NCBI RefSeq assembly: GCF_947090785.1
Contig: NZ_OX352320.1
Coordinates: forward strand, 1,054,001-1,118,000
Length of the DNA stretch: 64,000 nucleotides
DNA from: Rheinheimera sp. MM224
Lineage (GTDB): Bacteria; Pseudomonadota; Gammaproteobacteria; Enterobacterales; Alteromonadaceae
Direction of reading: 5' to 3'
Of this stretch, positions 9,384 through 18,413 are shown piece by piece. Every line of letters begins with the position of its first letter. The stretch's first letter is position 1. The notes below the pieces were generated by a model. The model was not told where the DNA came from. It worked only from the letters and a program-made list of their open reading frames with translations, and searched no databases. The position numbers were made by a program, and so were the translations under genes.

Positions 9384-11270
9384 ATGACATTTAACAGGAA
9401 GCCTCTGCCCGGCTTTAAAGGCTATCGTATTCCATTAGCTGCCAGTTTTTTAAGCCTGCTGGCGGCTTGCTCGCCTGCTGAGCCACCTGAACCCAAAGCG
9501 GTTCCAGTGTTAGCTACTGAAGCTACGCCTCAGAGCACTTCAGTTGTAGAAGATCAAAGTTTTACCAATCCATTGTTTGCCAATGGTGCTGACCCCTGGC
9601 TGGAATACTGGCAAGGCAATTATTACCTGACCACCACCACCTGGACTTCTCAGCTGGTGATGCGTAAATCGCCGACTCTGGCTGGTTTAGCCAGCGCCAC
9701 TCCGGTGAATATCTGGTCTGAAACCAATCCAAAAAGTTGTTGTAACTTCTGGGCTTTTGAATTCCATCGCCTGCAAGGCCCTGATGGTCCGCGTTGGTAC
9801 ATGATGTATACCTCGGGCAAGCAGGAAAATCTGGATGGTCAGCATTTATCTGTGCTGGAAAGTGCAGGGGACGATCCTATGGGGCCTTACCAGTATAAAG
9901 GTTCGCCTATGCCAGATAGCTGGAATATAGACGGTAACTATTTAGAACATAAGGGTAAATTGTATTTATTGTGGTCTGAGTGGGAGGGGGATGAGCAACT
10001 CAACTGGATAAGTGAAATGTCCAATCCCTGGACTTTAACTGGGGAGCCTTTGGTGTTATCCCGACCGTCTTTGCCTTGGGAGCAATCAGGTCGTAAGGTG
10101 AATGAAGGCCCCGAAGTGCTGAAGCACAAAGGCCGTACCTTTGTGATTTATTCCGCCAGTTTTTGTGACACACCTGATTATAAATTGGGTTTACTGGAGT
10201 TAACCGGTGACAATCCGATGGACGCTGGTTCCTGGACCAAAGCAGAGCAGCCTGTGTTTGAACGCGGTAATGGCGTGTTTGGTCCAGGTCACAATGGCTT
10301 TTTCACCTCACCGGACGGCTCCGAAAACTGGCTGGTGTATCACGGCAATAATAAAGAAACCGATGGTTGCAGTGCGACTCGTTCTGTGCGGGCTCAGCCC
10401 TTTACCTATAAAGCCGATGGTACGCCGGATTTTGGTACTCCATTGCCTGAAGGCCAAACCGTCGCTGCTCCATCCGGTGAAAATGGCCCTCTGACTGCAG
10501 TACCTGAAGGGGTGAAATGGCAGCTAGTGAATCGCTCTAGTCAGCTTTGTCTGGCGTCCTCAGCACAAGGGCTAACAGAACAGGCGTGTGATGAACAAGG
10601 GCAGTGGATTATCGACCCTACTATCAAAGGACGTTACCGTCTGGCTGATAACAAGGGTCTCTTTATTGGCGCAAATCGCGATTTATCGGCCTGGGTTAAT
10701 CAGCCAACCCAGCAATGGCAACTGAAAACAGGTGCTGATGGGTATTACCAGTTGCTGAATGCTTCAGATCAAAAGCCACTCGCTGTCGCAGACTGCAAAG
10801 CAGAAGATGCGTCCTTATGTCAGGACTGGTTACTGCTGCCAGCGGGTAGTACAGTAGTGAGCAGCAGGCAAAGTGGTAAGGTGCTAAGTACACAAGATTG
10901 TGCGGCCGACAGTGATACGCAAGTCACACAACAAAGCTGGAGTAAACAAGGCTGTCAGCAGTGGAACTGGAAAGCAGGGCAAGCGGGTTCTGTTCAGCTA
11001 CAAAACAGCCTGAACCCGGAACTTTGTGTGATCGTGAAAGACGATGCATTGGCGGCTGGTGCTGATTTGGTACTAGGCAACTGTGCAGCTAAATCCAGTC
11101 AGTGGGCTTTGCAATTGCTGGCCAATGGCGCTGTGTCTTTGCTATCCCAACATACAAAGCAGGTGGTTGACCTGCCCAGTTGCAGTTTGTTTGACGGGGT
11201 TGGGGTGAAACAGACTCCAGAACAGTCTGATGCAATTTGTCAGCAATTTCAGCTCAGAGCTGCAGACTAA
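9384..11270 (+). CDS. GH43 glycosidase with C-terminal ricin-type lectin domain, lipoprotein
   Basis: 628-residue lipoprotein with lipobox LLAAC (Cys about 29) and a Pro/Glu-rich linker. The GH43 domain spans roughly residues 65-360, with Asp in NGADPWLE, Asp in NIDGNYLEHKG and Glu in VNEGPEVLKHKG. A C-terminal region (about 375-628) contains repeated Q-W and LCL/LCV segments of ricin-B/CBM13 style. It probably sits at the outer membrane, binding and debranching arabinan or arabinoxylan at the cell surface; this is inferred from the architecture and neighbours. It is a paralogue of the cytoplasmic GH43 at 5525. AGGGTGAG precedes the ATG. Confidence 0.85.
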   Translation: MTFNRKPLPGFKGYRIPLAASFLSLLAACSPAEPPEPKAVPVLATEATPQSTSVVEDQSFTNPLFANGADPWLEYWQGNYYLTTTTWTSQLVMRKSPTLAGLASATPVNIWSETNPKSCCNFWAFEFHRLQGPDGPRWYMMYTSGKQENLDGQHLSVLESAGDDPMGPYQYKGSPMPDSWNIDGNYLEHKGKLYLLWSEWEGDEQLNWISEMSNPWTLTGEPLVLSRPSLPWEQSGRKVNEGPEVLKHKGRTFVIYSASFCDTPDYKLGLLELTGDNPMDAGSWTKAEQPVFERGNGVFGPGHNGFFTSPDGSENWLVYHGNNKETDGCSATRSVRAQPFTYKADGTPDFGTPLPEGQTVAAPSGENGPLTAVPEGVKWQLVNRSSQLCLASSAQGLTEQACDEQGQWIIDPTIKGRYRLADNKGLFIGANRDLSAWVNQPTQQWQLKTGADGYYQLLNASDQKPLAVADCKAEDASLCQDWLLLPAGSTVVSSRQSGKVLSTQDCAADSDTQVTQQSWSKQGCQQWNWKAGQAGSVQLQNSLNPELCVIVKDDALAAGADLVLGNCAAKSSQWALQLLANGAVSLLSQHTKQVVDLPSCSLFDGVGVKQTPEQSDAICQQFQLRAAD

Positions 11271-11300
11271 ACAACGAATTAATCAGCAGGACGTTAAAAT

Positions 11301-11333
11301 AATTACGGCTGGGAGTCCCAGCCGTAATTTTAT
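11301..11333. terminator. Bidirectional rho-independent terminator
   Basis: Stem AATTACGGCTGGG/CCCAGCCGTAATT with a 3-nt AGT loop, then TTTATT on the plus strand; A-rich sequence precedes it. It lies between the convergent GH43-lectin and chemoreceptor genes and can serve both. Confidence 0.85.
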
Positions 11334-11345
11334 TGCTGAAACTTT

Positions 11346-12959
11346 TTATTCCCGAAATTTGGACGACACAGTATTCAGTTCCTGAGCCAGGCCGCGCAGT
11401 TGGTCTGAAATATCAGCGACTGTATGTTGCACCTGAATAGTCCGGCTGAACGAGTCGGCCATTTGATGGGTATTATCCAGCACTAAACTGGCTACCATGG
11501 TTTGTTCTTCCGTTGCAGTCGCTATTTGCGCATTGACCATATTAATTTTGTCAATTTCCTGATTAATCAATTCAATAGAGCTACCGGCTTCTGCCGTCAA
11601 TACTGCGCTGTTATTGGCTTTAGTCACGGCCTGATCCATCAGTCGTACTGCACTGTCGACGTTTTGCGTCAGCTTGCCTAACAAATCACGAATCGTAGTG
11701 ACTGAAGAGGCTGTGCGGGATGACAATAAACGTACTTCATCTGCAACCACCGCAAAACCACGACCTTGTTCACCAGCACGAGCTGCTTCAATAGCTGCGT
11801 TTAACGCCAGTAAGTTGGTCTGATCGGCAATATCATTGATGCTTTTTAAAATGCCACCCACTTCCTGAGTTTGTTTGGCAAGATCCGTAATGACAGAGCT
11901 GGTCTGAGCTATTTCTCCGGCTAAATCTTTTGAAGCCTGCACAGAGGAGGAGGTCTTTTCATAACCCAGTTTGGCAAGGCGGCTGGCATCGTTAGCGCTG
12001 CCAGAGGCGGCATTGGCTGACTGGCTGATATCTTTGACGCTGCTTTGCATTTCTTCCATCGAATGCGACACGGTATCCGCGTCATTTTTTTGCTGACTGG
12101 TCATACAGTCGAGTTCTTTCATGCCTTTTGCCAGTTCGTCGGCAGTGCGGCTGACCGGATCGACCAACTGGGCAATAGCGACAAACGAGCTTTGTAACAA
12201 CGCGATGAACTCATTGAAGTTGCGGGCTACAGCACCAAATTCATCTTCAGAGTCGATAGCAAGACGGCTGGATAGCGAGCCTTTACCTGAAGCTAAAACC
12301 TGCAATGAACTGGCCAGACTATTGGCTGTTTTGCTGATATTCCGGCCTATCACATGACCGACAACCGCCATAATAATTAATAGGACAGTGCCGCATAACA
12401 CAATAATAAGCACAGAACGTTCTGACGAGGCCGACATATCCACCAGTATTTGCTGGAAGTTATCGTCCGTTTGTTTTTCATAGGCCACAAAGCCGGTTTT
12501 TGCGGTTTCATACAAAGCGGTTTTATTTTGAATAATGCTTTGTGCTGCACCCATATCTAATGTGCCGTCAATCATCGACTGGGCAATTTCTGCAGCTGCT
12601 TTGGCATAAGCGCTAAAGTTTTGTTCCAGCGTTTCCAGTTGTTTCAGGTTGGTTGTATCCAGTTTTTTTAATTGTGCCAGACTGGCAACGACACGCTCTT
12701 CAGTCGCTTTAGCTGTGCTTAATATGTCTGGATCGGACAAAGAAACGGACTGGGTAAAAAATTCTTCAACTGCATTAAACTCCACCACCATTTGGGAGGC
12801 GAGTTTTGAGCTGTCGTACATTTTGTCTTTTATCAGCACAATGCTGTCTGCATTGCGGGCAGTAAAATAAATGGACGACGTTAATACTATTAAAAAGGCT
12901 AAAATTGCGATGGCAATAATAAGCCAGATTTTTTTTAATAAACTCAGGTATTTCAGCAT
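11346..12959 (-). CDS. Methyl-accepting chemotaxis protein
   Basis: 537-residue chemoreceptor. TM1 is near residues 11-32, a periplasmic helical sensor region of about 150 residues follows, and TM2 is near 183-204, then a HAMP linker and the cytoplasmic signalling domain. The receptor tip carries the conserved [19 protein letters not shown] and [12 protein letters not shown] segments. It signals to CheA/CheW and the flagellar motor. It is the last gene of an operon with a porin (14582) and a small periplasmic binding protein (13437). The ligand may therefore be presented by that binding protein (inference). No C-terminal NWETF-type CheR pentapeptide is seen. Confidence 0.93.
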   Translation of the reverse strand: MLKYLSLLKKIWLIIAIAILAFLIVLTSSIYFTARNADSIVLIKDKMYDSSKLASQMVVEFNAVEEFFTQSVSLSDPDILSTAKATEERVVASLAQLKKLDTTNLKQLETLEQNFSAYAKAAAEIAQSMIDGTLDMGAAQSIIQNKTALYETAKTGFVAYEKQTDDNFQQILVDMSASSERSVLIIVLCGTVLLIIMAVVGHVIGRNISKTANSLASSLQVLASGKGSLSSRLAIDSEDEFGAVARNFNEFIALLQSSFVAIAQLVDPVSRTADELAKGMKELDCMTSQQKNDADTVSHSMEEMQSSVKDISQSANAASGSANDASRLAKLGYEKTSSSVQASKDLAGEIAQTSSVITDLAKQTQEVGGILKSINDIADQTNLLALNAAIEAARAGEQGRGFAVVADEVRLLSSRTASSVTTIRDLLGKLTQNVDSAVRLMDQAVTKANNSAVLTAEAGSSIELINQEIDKINMVNAQIATATEEQTMVASLVLDNTHQMADSFSRTIQVQHTVADISDQLRGLAQELNTVSSKFRE

Positions 12960-13023
12960 AAGTAGTATCCAGAGTATGGCTTACAACAAAGGCAGGTGAT
13001 GCGCTCACCTGCCTGGACAAGCT

Positions 13024-13437
13024 TTAGTTCAGCGTCAAGGCTACTTTCACACTGCCAGTTACAGCACCTGCACTGACATAACCAATGGCCGCAGGGTTTT
13101 TTGCCACTGCATCCAGCACTTCCTGTTCCGACGCCAGTTCTTTGGGTGGAGTTCCTTTACCAGTGAATACCAGTTTAGACCAATATGCTTTCATCTGGCT
13201 GGAAGAACGGCCCAAAGCTTTTTGGTCGAAATCAGCACGCACTGCAACAGCTTCTGCCAGATTGACAGGCTCAGCTGCTTTGCCGTCGGTAAAACTTTTG
13301 GCGCGGCCGGTAAAGATTTTATTGATGTCATCCTGCGACAAAGTTGCCGCATTAGATGGGTGAACTATCACTGCAACATTGGCAAAAGCCATAAAGCTCA
13401 GAGTCAGGGCAGGAATTAAGATTAATTTTTTTAACAT
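13024..13437 (-). CDS. Small periplasmic phosphate-binding-like protein
   Basis: 137 residues with a signal peptide (LIPALTLSFMAFA-NVA). The remainder matches the PstS-like PBP fold: SNAATLSQDDINKIFTG near the start, then MKAYWSKLVFTGKG and AIGYV near the end. It is far shorter than a full PstS (about 340 residues), so it is a one-lobe or trimmed version, a group known from phosphate-type binding proteins without an ABC transporter. No pstCAB genes are present. It lies 11 bp after a porin gene and 64 bp before a chemoreceptor gene, suggesting a sensing or uptake-assist role. Confidence 0.75.
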   Translation of the reverse strand: MLKKLILIPALTLSFMAFANVAVIVHPSNAATLSQDDINKIFTGRAKSFTDGKAAEPVNLAEAVAVRADFDQKALGRSSSQMKAYWSKLVFTGKGTPPKELASEQEVLDAVAKNPAAIGYVSAGAVTGSVKVALTLN

Positions 13438-13448
13438 GATTTGATTCC

Positions 13449-14582
13449 TTAAAACACCAGATCTACGCCAACAACCAATACGCTGTCTTTACGATCAGCA
13501 GTTTTATTGTCTGCATTGGTATATTGAGCTTTAAATGCAGCTGAAGGGTGGAAGTCATAACGCACACCAACGTTAATGCTGTCCCGCTCTGTTTCAAGAC
13601 TGTTCACTAAGCCAGCAACAGGAGCAAAAATAGGAGAAGCCGTCGGCACACCAGCATAAATTTCAGTTTTAGCCTTGTTGTCTTCTTTTTCAAAAGACAC
13701 ATAAGGTGTGATGCTGTCAAAGCGGTGACCAATAGAAATGTAGTAGGATTCCTGATCAGAAATAAAAGAGTCATCCACTGTGGCTTTTGTGATTTCAGAC
13801 ACCACCAGCCAGTCATTTTTATCGATGTTAAAACCAATACCGGCGAAAGAGCTGGATTCGTCCACTATGTCTAAATCTTTAGCCAAAGCTCCCAAACCAA
13901 AGCCTGTTAACTGTGCATACAGGCCAGCAGGGCTGTCTAATTGATCCACATAAAAAGTGGTTTTACCTACAAGGTAAGCCACCCGGAATGAATACCCATC
14001 CTGACCCAATTCCCAGGCCACACCTGTAACATTGTCAATTTGTGCTTCTGCGGCTGCATCACCAATGGCTGCGTCGCCGTCATAACTACCGATAATCAAC
14101 TGCAATGAAGAGTCAAAATTCCCCAGTGTAGTCGTGTGGTATAACGAGGCGCCTTCGATATTATCGAAACCTAAACCGTAGACACTTTGTGGCACCCGTG
14201 ACCAGTCATAGGCATAACCTACGTCACGGAAATCGGAGTATTTGTAAAACGGAGTTCTTAAACGACCTGCGTTAACACGCAGAGTGTCGGTTAAATCGTA
14301 ACTTAAAAAAGCCCACTCAAATTTAACGTCCCAATCATCAGAACCACGGCCTAACAGCTGAGCTGTGACTGACAACTTATCGCCTAAATCCGATTTCACC
14401 TGAAGCGCTGCTAAACTTTCATTTTTAAAGCTGAAATCATCGTCATAGCCATAGAGTTCGTCATCGCTACTCAGCGCCATACCGCCTTTGATTGAAGCAA
14501 AACCGTTGATATCCACTGCAGCCTGACTGGTGCCACACAGGGTCGCAGCAATAGCGATTGCCAGTAATTTACGTTTTAACAT
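13449..14582 (-). CDS. Outer-membrane porin-like beta-barrel protein
   Basis: 377 residues with a clear signal peptide (LLAIAIAATLCGTSQA-AVD). It has many alternating hydrophobic/aromatic strands and ends in the aromatic residue expected of outer-membrane barrels (VDLVF). The segment VNAGRLRTPFYKYSDFRDVGY is characteristic of general porins of Alteromonadales. It is the first gene of a three-gene operon with a PstS-like binding protein and a chemoreceptor. AAGGAT lies 7 nt before the start. Substrate specificity cannot be read from the sequence. Confidence 0.8.
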   Translation of the reverse strand: MLKRKLLAIAIAATLCGTSQAAVDINGFASIKGGMALSSDDELYGYDDDFSFKNESLAALQVKSDLGDKLSVTAQLLGRGSDDWDVKFEWAFLSYDLTDTLRVNAGRLRTPFYKYSDFRDVGYAYDWSRVPQSVYGLGFDNIEGASLYHTTTLGNFDSSLQLIIGSYDGDAAIGDAAAEAQIDNVTGVAWELGQDGYSFRVAYLVGKTTFYVDQLDSPAGLYAQLTGFGLGALAKDLDIVDESSSFAGIGFNIDKNDWLVVSEITKATVDDSFISDQESYYISIGHRFDSITPYVSFEKEDNKAKTEIYAGVPTASPIFAPVAGLVNSLETERDSINVGVRYDFHPSAAFKAQYTNADNKTADRKDSVLVVGVDLVF

Positions 14583-14654
14583 AGGGTATCCTTATCGATT
14601 TTATAGTGTTTTACATTTGAGCAGGCCAAAGGGGTTCGGCCGTTTAAAAATCAC

Positions 14655-14670
14655 TAGTCAACCTTGACTA
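14655..14670. promoter_or_regulatory. Palindrome upstream of the porin operon
   Basis: Inverted repeat TAGTCAA-CC-TTGACTA, 72 bp before the porin start. The surrounding 336-bp gene-free stretch (14583-14918) is A/T-rich and also contains the 12-bp palindrome TTCAAATTTGAA (14838-14849). The first site is a plausible operator for an unknown regulator; nothing else was recognised in the gap. Confidence 0.4.
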
Positions 14671-14918
14671 AGTTTTTGTTTTCTATAAGGTGTGCGGCCC
14701 TGCTGCTGGTCGGATATCCCTGTCATACTTTATTGACTTGATGTTGTACCTTTTTACAATTGCATTAACCTTTGTCGCATGAATTATACAACTCGCCGAA
14801 TTGAATTACTAGTTTTTTCATATTTATCAAATTTTCGTTCAAATTTGAAGTGAAAAAACATAATCTGTGGCTTTAAACATAGCCAAAAGCACGGAGAAGG
14901 TTGATATTTTTGTTTGAT

Positions 14919-16553
14919 TTACAACAACTTTAGGTGAAGTTGATAGTAGTCAGGGTCAATAGCTAATGACTGATGACTGGCGATGATCAGAATTTGCTGC
15001 TGACAGCGACGACGAAGGGTCTGAATGAGTTGATGTGCTGTGTCTGGGTCCAAGCCCACTAAAGGCTCGTCAAGTAAAAGGATACTGCTGTTTTGTAACA
15101 ACAAGCGTGCTAAGGCGATACGTCTGGCTTGTCCGCCAGAAACTGCAACCCCGTATTCACCCAGTTCGGTTTCAAGTCCCAGTGGTAAAGTGGCCAGCCA
15201 ATCACCTAATTGAGCCTCTGCTAAGCTTTGCCGCAGATCTTCGTCACTGGCTTCTGGGTTCGCCAGACGTAAATTAGCCGCCAGGGTCATGTTAAATAAG
15301 CTGACTTGCTGCGACAACAAACTAATATGTTGCCGCTGAGTTGATGCTGTATAAAGCTGCAGTTCCATACCATTGAGCAAAATCTGGCCTGACAAGGGCG
15401 GCAGCCAACCAGCTAAAGTCGATAATAAGGCTGATTTACCCACCCCGGATGGTCCTTGCAGCCACAATAGATCTCCGGCCTTTAAGCTGCAATTAACAAG
15501 CTCAGTTTGCTGCAACGCTCCGGGATAGGCGGCATAAAGTTGCTGTAGTTCAAGCCTTAAAGGCCCGGTTAACTGGGTACAAGTGCCAGCTTGAGCTTCT
15601 GGCTGAATGTGATTCAACCTCTGTTTTGCCATGGCGCTTTCCGCCAGATGTCGATACAAAGTGGCCAGTGGCAACCAGAGTTCTGTTAAAGCCAAAGTCG
15701 ACATCAGCATAGCCACCAAGGCTGCAATACTGATCTGTTGTCCTGCCGCTAAAGGTAAAGCTGTGATCAGCAAATGAAAACTCATCAGCGCTAAACCGCT
15801 AAATAGCAAAAACTGACAGCACAAATCCAGCACTTGCTGGCGCCATAACAAGTCTTGGTACTGCAGTTCTGTCTGTTGCCATTGTTGCTCTGAAGCTGTC
15901 CAGCCCTGATGCAGTTGCAACATAGTCAGAGCTGATAAAGGCTCCAGTAATTCCTGTCGGCGCTGGGACGCCAGTTCTACTAAGCTACAAGCCCGTCGAT
16001 AACCGAATGCAACACCGCAAGCTGGTACTAATAGCAAGGCACAGAGATATGCCAAGGCAACCTGGGCCAGTTCGGATTGCCAAAACCACAATGCTGTTAG
16101 CCAGCCAGAACTTATCAGGCAGGCCCAGAACACTGGAGCGACCACACGCAAAGGCCATTGATCCAGTCGGTCTATGTCGGTGATAAGTTTTTGCAACAGA
16201 TCGGCTGATTTAGTATCAGGTTGAACGCTACTGGCTAAAAAACGTCGCATAAACCATAGCCGTAATTGTTGCAGCAATAACAAGATGGCGTTATGTGAAC
16301 TCAGGCGTTCAAAGTAGCGGCTGGCGGTGCGGCTGATGGCAAAAAAACGGATAAGGGCTGCAGGGCCAAAATAGTTAAAACTGCCAGCGCTGGCAAGCTG
16401 TAAACCCGCTAACGCGGAGGCAGTAATAAACCAGCCGGAGACAGTTAATAACCCCATAATACTGGCCAGGGTTAAAGCTCCTAACGCCAGACTGAGCAAC
16501 CACCAGCGCCAGTGCGGGCGCATTAAACCAGAGAGTTTCAGTTGATCTTTCAT
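14919..16553 (-). CDS. cydC: CydC: cysteine/glutathione exporter subunit for cytochrome bd assembly
   Basis: 544-residue ABC half-transporter with six N-terminal membrane helices and a C-terminal ATPase: Walker A GPSGVGKSA, signature VSGGQARRIALAR, Walker B ILLLDEP. CydDC exports thiols (cysteine, glutathione) to the periplasm and is needed for assembly of cytochrome bd. It is the last gene of cydABXDC; its start overlaps the cydD stop by 4 bp, indicating translational coupling. Confidence 0.93.
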   Translation of the reverse strand: MKDQLKLSGLMRPHWRWWLLSLALGALTLASIMGLLTVSGWFITASALAGLQLASAGSFNYFGPAALIRFFAISRTASRYFERLSSHNAILLLLQQLRLWFMRRFLASSVQPDTKSADLLQKLITDIDRLDQWPLRVVAPVFWACLISSGWLTALWFWQSELAQVALAYLCALLLVPACGVAFGYRRACSLVELASQRRQELLEPLSALTMLQLHQGWTASEQQWQQTELQYQDLLWRQQVLDLCCQFLLFSGLALMSFHLLITALPLAAGQQISIAALVAMLMSTLALTELWLPLATLYRHLAESAMAKQRLNHIQPEAQAGTCTQLTGPLRLELQQLYAAYPGALQQTELVNCSLKAGDLLWLQGPSGVGKSALLSTLAGWLPPLSGQILLNGMELQLYTASTQRQHISLLSQQVSLFNMTLAANLRLANPEASDEDLRQSLAEAQLGDWLATLPLGLETELGEYGVAVSGGQARRIALARLLLQNSSILLLDEPLVGLDPDTAHQLIQTLRRRCQQQILIIASHQSLAIDPDYYQLHLKLL

Positions 16554-18274
16554 ACGACTTCCTGCTGGTAACTAGCCTGATACAGCGGATGCGTCTGAAT
16601 TTCTGCCACTGTGCCTTTGGCGATAATCTGTCCCTGGTTGATTAACCAAACCTGATCTAACCAGTTAAGATGCTGCAATTGATGAGTCGCCAGCAGCAGA
16701 GTTTTGCCGCGGCTTAACTGCTCTAACTGCTGAAAATACAGTTGCTGTTGTGCTGGTGGCAACATAGAAGCCGGTTCATCCAGCAGCCAACACCAACTTT
16801 GTTTTAATAAAGCCCTGGCCAATGCCAGGCGCTGCAATTGCCCACCCGATAAGCCAATGCCACTCTCGGCAAGTACAGTGTCCAGGCCTTGAGGCAAAGC
16901 AAAGACAAAGTCGGCACAAAAAGCCTGTTGTAACACCAGTTTGAGTTCAGCTTCTGTCGCTGATGCGTTGGCCAGCAGCAAATTGCTGCGCAAACTGCCA
17001 CTTAACCACTGGCTTTGCTGAGATAAATACACCAGCTGCTGTCGCCACTGAGTTAAATTCAAATCAGTTAACCCATGATCGCCAATCAAGATCTGGCCTT
17101 GATCCTGTTGCTGAAAACCTAATAACGACTCCAGCAGACTGGTTTTTCCTGCGCCACTTGGGCCTATTAAAGCAATACGTTGCGCCGGTAAAACCTGCGC
17201 CTGAATATCTGTGAGTAACGCAGGTCTGTGCTCTGAACCCAACTGGCTTAAGTGCCGGAACTCAATACAGACAGGCTCTGTTGGGGCTGGGGTGTTGCCA
17301 CCTGTACAAACAGGCAAAGCCCAGATAGGTGCCAGACTGTTAAAAGCGGCTTCGGCCTGAGCTTTGGCATGATAATCCGCACCCAATTGTCGCAGTGGTG
17401 CATAAAACTCAGGCGCCATCAATAAGATAAACAGCGCAGGTTGATAAGACACAGGAATTTGCGCTTTAGCCCAGGGCAACTCGCCAAGTAGACCTAAACC
17501 CAGATACAAGGCCACTAAAGCTATGGCTAAAGAGGCAAACAGCTCCAACACAGCGCCGGATAAAAAAGCTTTGCTTAACACCGACATGGTGCGCGTTCTG
17601 TAGTCTTCACTGGCGTTGTTAAGCCGGTTCAATACCAAGGGTTCGGCTTGTAATTGACGGATAAGCTGGGCGCCGCGTAAAAACTCCAGAAAACGTCCGC
17701 CTAATAAACCTAAAGCCTGTACTTGCTGCTGACTGGCTTCTGCGGCTTTTTTGCCGAGTAAAATCATAAAAAGTGGAATAAGTGGGGCTGTGGCTAATAA
17801 CAGCAGGGCGGCCAGCAGACTTTGACTGGCCACAGCTATAGAGATAAACAAAGGGCAAAGCAGCACCAGATAAAGCTGTGGGTAATAACGGCTGATATAT
17901 GGGTCAAGTGCGTCGACTTGTTCCAGCAAACGGGTAGATAAATCACCGTCAGAGGCGATACGCTGCCGCAGTGGCCCAGCCTGACTAATAATGCCAAGTA
18001 ACTGATGGCGGATTGAAGTACGTAGCGTTTGACTGGCAGAGAGCGCCAGTAAATCTTTGGCTGCCAACAGCACAGGGCGCAGCAGCCACAGCACTAAAAT
18101 ATGCAGCAGCAAAGGGGGAGGAATTGATTGCTGGTGTAAAGCCAGATTGCACAAAGTTGCCAGCAACCAACACTGCCAGATCATCAGTAAAGAGGCCGCT
18201 GCACCCAGCGCTATGGCAAGGTACAAGCGGTTTTTTTCTGACTGGACTAATTGCCTCAACGACAGCACAGGCAT
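16550..18274 (-). CDS. cydD: CydD: cysteine/glutathione exporter subunit for cytochrome bd assembly
   Basis: 574-residue ABC half-transporter, partner of CydC. It has an N-terminal transmembrane domain and a C-terminal ATPase with Walker A GPSGAGKTS, signature LSGGQLQRLALARA and Walker B CWLLDEP. The open frame begins with TTG at 18277, but the adjacent ATG at 18274 is the better start. It begins 12 bp after the cydX stop, so this is one operon with cydABX. Confidence 0.93.
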   Translation of the reverse strand: MPVLSLRQLVQSEKNRLYLAIALGAAASLLMIWQCWLLATLCNLALHQQSIPPPLLLHILVLWLLRPVLLAAKDLLALSASQTLRTSIRHQLLGIISQAGPLRQRIASDGDLSTRLLEQVDALDPYISRYYPQLYLVLLCPLFISIAVASQSLLAALLLLATAPLIPLFMILLGKKAAEASQQQVQALGLLGGRFLEFLRGAQLIRQLQAEPLVLNRLNNASEDYRTRTMSVLSKAFLSGAVLELFASLAIALVALYLGLGLLGELPWAKAQIPVSYQPALFILLMAPEFYAPLRQLGADYHAKAQAEAAFNSLAPIWALPVCTGGNTPAPTEPVCIEFRHLSQLGSEHRPALLTDIQAQVLPAQRIALIGPSGAGKTSLLESLLGFQQQDQGQILIGDHGLTDLNLTQWRQQLVYLSQQSQWLSGSLRSNLLLANASATEAELKLVLQQAFCADFVFALPQGLDTVLAESGIGLSGGQLQRLALARALLKQSWCWLLDEPASMLPPAQQQLYFQQLEQLSRGKTLLLATHQLQHLNWLDQVWLINQGQIIAKGTVAEIQTHPLYQASYQQEVV

Positions 18275-18285
18275 CAAATCCTTAT

Positions 18286-18402
18286 CTACTCTGATGGCTC
18301 GTTCTCTTCGCCGGGGTAGCCATTAAACTCCAGCCACATCGCATTGATGATGCCAAAAGAGCAGGCCAGTAACACGCCTAAAATCCAGGTGAAATACCAC
18401 AT
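18286..18402 (-). CDS. cydX: CydX: small subunit of cytochrome bd oxidase
   Basis: 38-residue single-pass membrane protein, too short for standard ORF cut-offs. It begins MWYFTWILG and continues LLACSFGIINAMWLE, the CydX/YbgT signature, with an acidic C-terminus ending ENEPSE. CydX binds CydAB near the hemes and is needed for full activity and stability of the oxidase. It has an AAGGAG ribosome-binding site, begins 12 bp beyond the cydB stop and precedes cydD, the usual location. Confidence 0.95.
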   Translation of the reverse strand: MWYFTWILGVLLACSFGIINAMWLEFNGYPGEENEPSE

Positions 18403-18413
18403 AAAGCTGCTCC

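Noticed and set aside
14721..14738. Pho-box-like CTGTCAT before the porin/PstS-like operon
   Set aside because: Only the first half-site matches. The second half is poor and the orientation does not favour the operon.
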